This document shows positions 11,871 through 13,441 of a stretch of DNA of 13,441 nucleotides, piece after piece (within the stretch, counting starts at the first letter, position 1; every line of letters begins with the position of its first letter). The notes below the pieces were generated by a model that searched no databases, was not told where the DNA came from, and worked only from the letters and a program-made list of their open reading frames with translations. The translations under genes and the position numbers were made by a program. The stretch spans positions 1 to 13,441 of the forward strand of contig CAZVBS010000017.1 in assembly GCA_964625905.1 (NCBI GenBank), in the 5' to 3' direction. This DNA is from JABMNX01 sp964625905. GTDB taxonomy: Bacteria > Patescibacteriota > Minisyncoccia > Phycocordibacterales > JABMNX01.

Positions 11871-11900
11871 GAAAACGACTCACTAAAGTGAGTCGTTTTC
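11871..11900. terminator. Bidirectional terminator between the DUF4389 and helicase genes
   Basis: GAAAACGACTCACT (11871-11884) pairs perfectly with AGTGAGTCGTTTTC (11887-11900) around AA. There are T-runs on both strands (GTTTTCTTT on plus, GTTTTCTTATA on minus). It lies between two convergent genes and probably ends both. Confidence 0.85.
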
Positions 11901-11917
11901 TTTGTGTCTTAATAATT

Positions 11918-13219
11918 TTAAGCCTGTATGAATGTTAGAGCTTTCCCTTTTTTTGATCCTCGTCCAGTTCTTCCTATACGGTGAACGTAATCTTCAAAAG
12001 CTGTCGGAAGGTCGTAGTTAATGACGTGAGTAACATTATCTACATGTATACCACGAGCAGCAACGTCTGTTGCAACAAGTATTCGCACTTCTCCGTTTTT
12101 AAATTTCTTTAAAGCACGTTGTCTTTGGCTGTGGCCTTTATTTCCATGGATTGATTCTGCTGATATTCTATCTGCATTAAGTTGTTTTGATAGTTTTTCA
12201 ACACTATGTTTCATTGCGCCGAAAATAATTACACGCCTGAACTCTATGTTTTGAAGTAAAGAAACAAGAGTTTCGTACTTCTCACTATGTTTATATTTAA
12301 CAACGTCTTGCGAGATACTGTTCGTCACGTCTTTCTTTTTCACAGAGATAACTACTGGGTTTCGAAGGAAGTCATTAACTATTTTATCTGCTTCCTTAGA
12401 CATAGTAGCTGAGAATAAAAGAGTTTCTCTGTCTTTAGGAGTATCAGATAGAATTGTGCGCATGTCATTGATAAATCCCATATCGAGCATTCGATCTGCT
12501 TCATCAAGAACAACAGTTGTAATTCCTTCTGGTTTTATGCATTTTCTTTTAATAAGATCGAGTATTCGTCCTGGTGTGCCGATAATAAAACTATTATCTC
12601 GACGAAGTGATCGTATTTGTGGAGTGATATTCATACCACCAACACATACAGTAGAGTAGAGTCCGAAACCTTTTGAAAGTCTATATAACTCTTCATTGAT
12701 TTGAAGTGCAAGCTCGCGAGTTGGAGCTAAGATAAGAGTTTGTTTTTTCTTATTGTTATCTCTGTCTTTAAGAGTATTTTCAATAAGTGGTATTAAGAAC
12801 GCGGCTGTCTTACCTGTACCTGTTTCAGCTAAACCAATTACATCATTTCCTTCAAGAATTTCTGGAATTATTTGATCTTGTATTGGGGTAGGGGTCTTTA
12901 ATCCTAGTTTTGCAATTGATAACTCTAGTTTTTTAACAAGTCCAAATGTTTCAAATGAGTTTTTTGGAGTATAAGCATCTTCTTTTAATTCAACAGGGTT
13001 TGTATTAATAAACTGTGATGGGTCAAATGTAGGCATTTTACGTCCTCCACTACCACGTCGTCCACCCTTACTGAATCTTGAGGTGTTACTGTTACGCTTA
13101 AAACCACCTCCAGATTTACTCCTGAACGGTTTAGAACTTGTTTTATAATTCGAAAAAGTACGTCGTTTGCTCGAGTTTGAAGAGCTCCGACTTTGTCGGT
13201 TTTTTGTTGCTGTATTCAT
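11918..13219 (-). CDS. DEAD-box ATP-dependent RNA helicase (RhlE/DeaD-like)
   Basis: This helicase unwinds or remodels RNA duplexes using ATP, and may act in ribosome assembly, mRNA decay or cold response. Motifs in order are Q-motif FETFG with TPIQ (89-114), I AETGTGKT (131-138), Ia PTREL (166-170), Ib GTPGR (214-218), II DEAD (239-242), III SAT (270-272), V ATDVAARG (383-390) and VI HRIGRTGR (413-420). The protein stops 13 residues after motif VI, so there is no C-terminal tail. Instead residues 1-65 form a Ser/Arg/Lys/Gly-rich disordered extension, which may provide RNA binding. No Shine-Dalgarno is visible. A palindrome with two -10-like hexamers lies 16-35 nt upstream. Confidence 0.95.
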   Translation of the reverse strand: MNTATKNRQSRSSSNSSKRRTFSNYKTSSKPFRSKSGGGFKRNSNTSRFSKGGRRGSGGRKMPTFDPSQFINTNPVELKEDAYTPKNSFETFGLVKKLELSIAKLGLKTPTPIQDQIIPEILEGNDVIGLAETGTGKTAAFLIPLIENTLKDRDNNKKKQTLILAPTRELALQINEELYRLSKGFGLYSTVCVGGMNITPQIRSLRRDNSFIIGTPGRILDLIKRKCIKPEGITTVVLDEADRMLDMGFINDMRTILSDTPKDRETLLFSATMSKEADKIVNDFLRNPVVISVKKKDVTNSISQDVVKYKHSEKYETLVSLLQNIEFRRVIIFGAMKHSVEKLSKQLNADRISAESIHGNKGHSQRQRALKKFKNGEVRILVATDVAARGIHVDNVTHVINYDLPTAFEDYVHRIGRTGRGSKKGKALTFIQA

Positions 13220-13234
13220 TATTTTTGTGTTTAT

Positions 13235-13254
13235 TGAAGTATATTTATACTTCA
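13235..13254. promoter_or_regulatory. Palindrome upstream of the helicase gene
   Basis: TGAAGTATA (13235-13243) and TATACTTCA (13246-13254) form a 9-bp inverted repeat around TT. On the minus strand it holds TATAAA and TATACT hexamers usable as -10 boxes, so it could be an operator overlapping the helicase promoter or a 5'-UTR hairpin. Confidence 0.45.
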
Positions 13255-13347
13255 GGGCAGTGCAGGTAATAATTTCAAACCATAACCGTTCTTGTACAGA
13301 TAGTCAGTGTCTGCGCTTTGAGCCCTACACGAGAATCAAAAGCTTGG

Positions 13348-13356
13348 TGATATAAT
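13348..13356 (+). promoter_or_regulatory. Extended -10 promoter at the right edge
   Basis: TG-a-TATAAT (-10 at 13351-13356) points rightward out of the window. The start point would be near 13363. Its gene is not visible; a tRNA-like start lies at about 13394-13441. Confidence 0.55.
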
Positions 13357-13393
13357 AATATAAGTGAGCACTTTTGTCAATACAATGTGGTAA

Positions 13394-13441
13394 TGTCTAA
13401 GCACATATGGCGGATTTAGTAGAGTAACTAAATGGCTATTA
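13394..13441 (+). other. Possible tRNA 5' end or tRNA 5' copy, cut by the window
   Basis: ATGGCGGATTTAGTAGAG resembles the D-arm region of class II tRNAs such as tRNA-Leu (TGGCGGAATTGGTAGACG type) but lacks the GG of a normal D-loop. TTTAGT/ACTAAA forms a hairpin instead. AATGTGGTAAT just upstream (about 13384-13394) resembles the ATGTGATAAT block of units U1 and U2. This could be a real tRNA or another partial 5' copy, and the window ends too soon to tell. Confidence 0.25.

Noticed and set aside
573..13219. UGA recoding, as in some CPR lineages
   Set aside because: No in-frame TGA is needed in any gene, and an RF2 with intact SPF and GGQ is present. The absence of TGA stops among eleven genes can be chance in an AT-rich genome.
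13254..13266. GCAGTGCAG as a reversed copy of the CTGCACTGC segment near tRNA-Thr
   Set aside because: Only nine bases match and the rest of hairpin H is absent on the minus strand.

Overview
The window looks like a slice of a small, AT-rich genome of the Patescibacteria/CPR type, probably a parcubacterial lineage. This is inference from several signs: almost no Shine-Dalgarno sequences, several promoters whose -10 box sits 7-10 nt before the start codon (leaderless mRNAs), an RF2 with a much shortened domain 1, a divergent CTP synthase, a tandem CxxC/CxxC mini zinc-ribbon protein, a DUF4389 membrane protein, and tRNAs without an encoded CCA. All eleven protein genes end in TAA or TAG.

Layout. 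1-550: the 3' end of a tRNA, then a complete tRNA-Thr(CGU). Each is followed by a structured element that ends in a second copy of that tRNA's own 3' end. 573-4865 (+): prfB, ftsE, ftsX and pyrG (ftsX and pyrG overlap), covering translation termination, the FtsEX division complex and CTP synthesis. 4914-5180 (+): a tandem zinc-ribbon protein. 5217-8154 (-): a FIST sensor protein, a soluble PAS histidine kinase and a single-domain response regulator, forming one signalling operon. 8155-9220: a gene-poor stretch around tRNA-Gln(CUG). Upstream of it are two structured units, each starting with a copy of the tRNA 5' end. Downstream is the same structured element as at 1-490, again ending in a tRNA 3' copy. 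9221-11029 (+): typA/bipA, preceded by an intrinsic-terminator hairpin that ends directly at its ATG. 11030-11500: a non-coding stretch with a terminator, a repeated hairpin, tandem hairpin repeats, four DnaA-box-like 9-mers at 11-12 bp spacing (possible origin or DnaA target), and a second strong terminator. 11501-11863 (+): DUF4389 protein. 11918-13219 (-): DEAD-box RNA helicase. A promoter and perhaps the start of another tRNA lie at the right edge.

Most unusual system: three different tRNA genes (the partial one, Thr, Gln) carry the same downstream architecture. It runs: tRNA 3' end (X1), a spacer, a strand antisense to that 3' end (X'), a conserved three-way-junction-like core, then a second copy of the tRNA 3' end (X2). 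The core contains GAAAGACGGA, hairpin 1, GAGTC, and hairpin 2 with a symmetric CTTA/CTTA element. The outer stem is specific to each tRNA, while the core is shared and shows compensatory changes. This could be a family of miniature tRNA-targeting elements, or a folding or processing switch for tRNA precursors. tRNA-Gln has an analogous but different family on its 5' side. I do not recognise either as a known RNA class.
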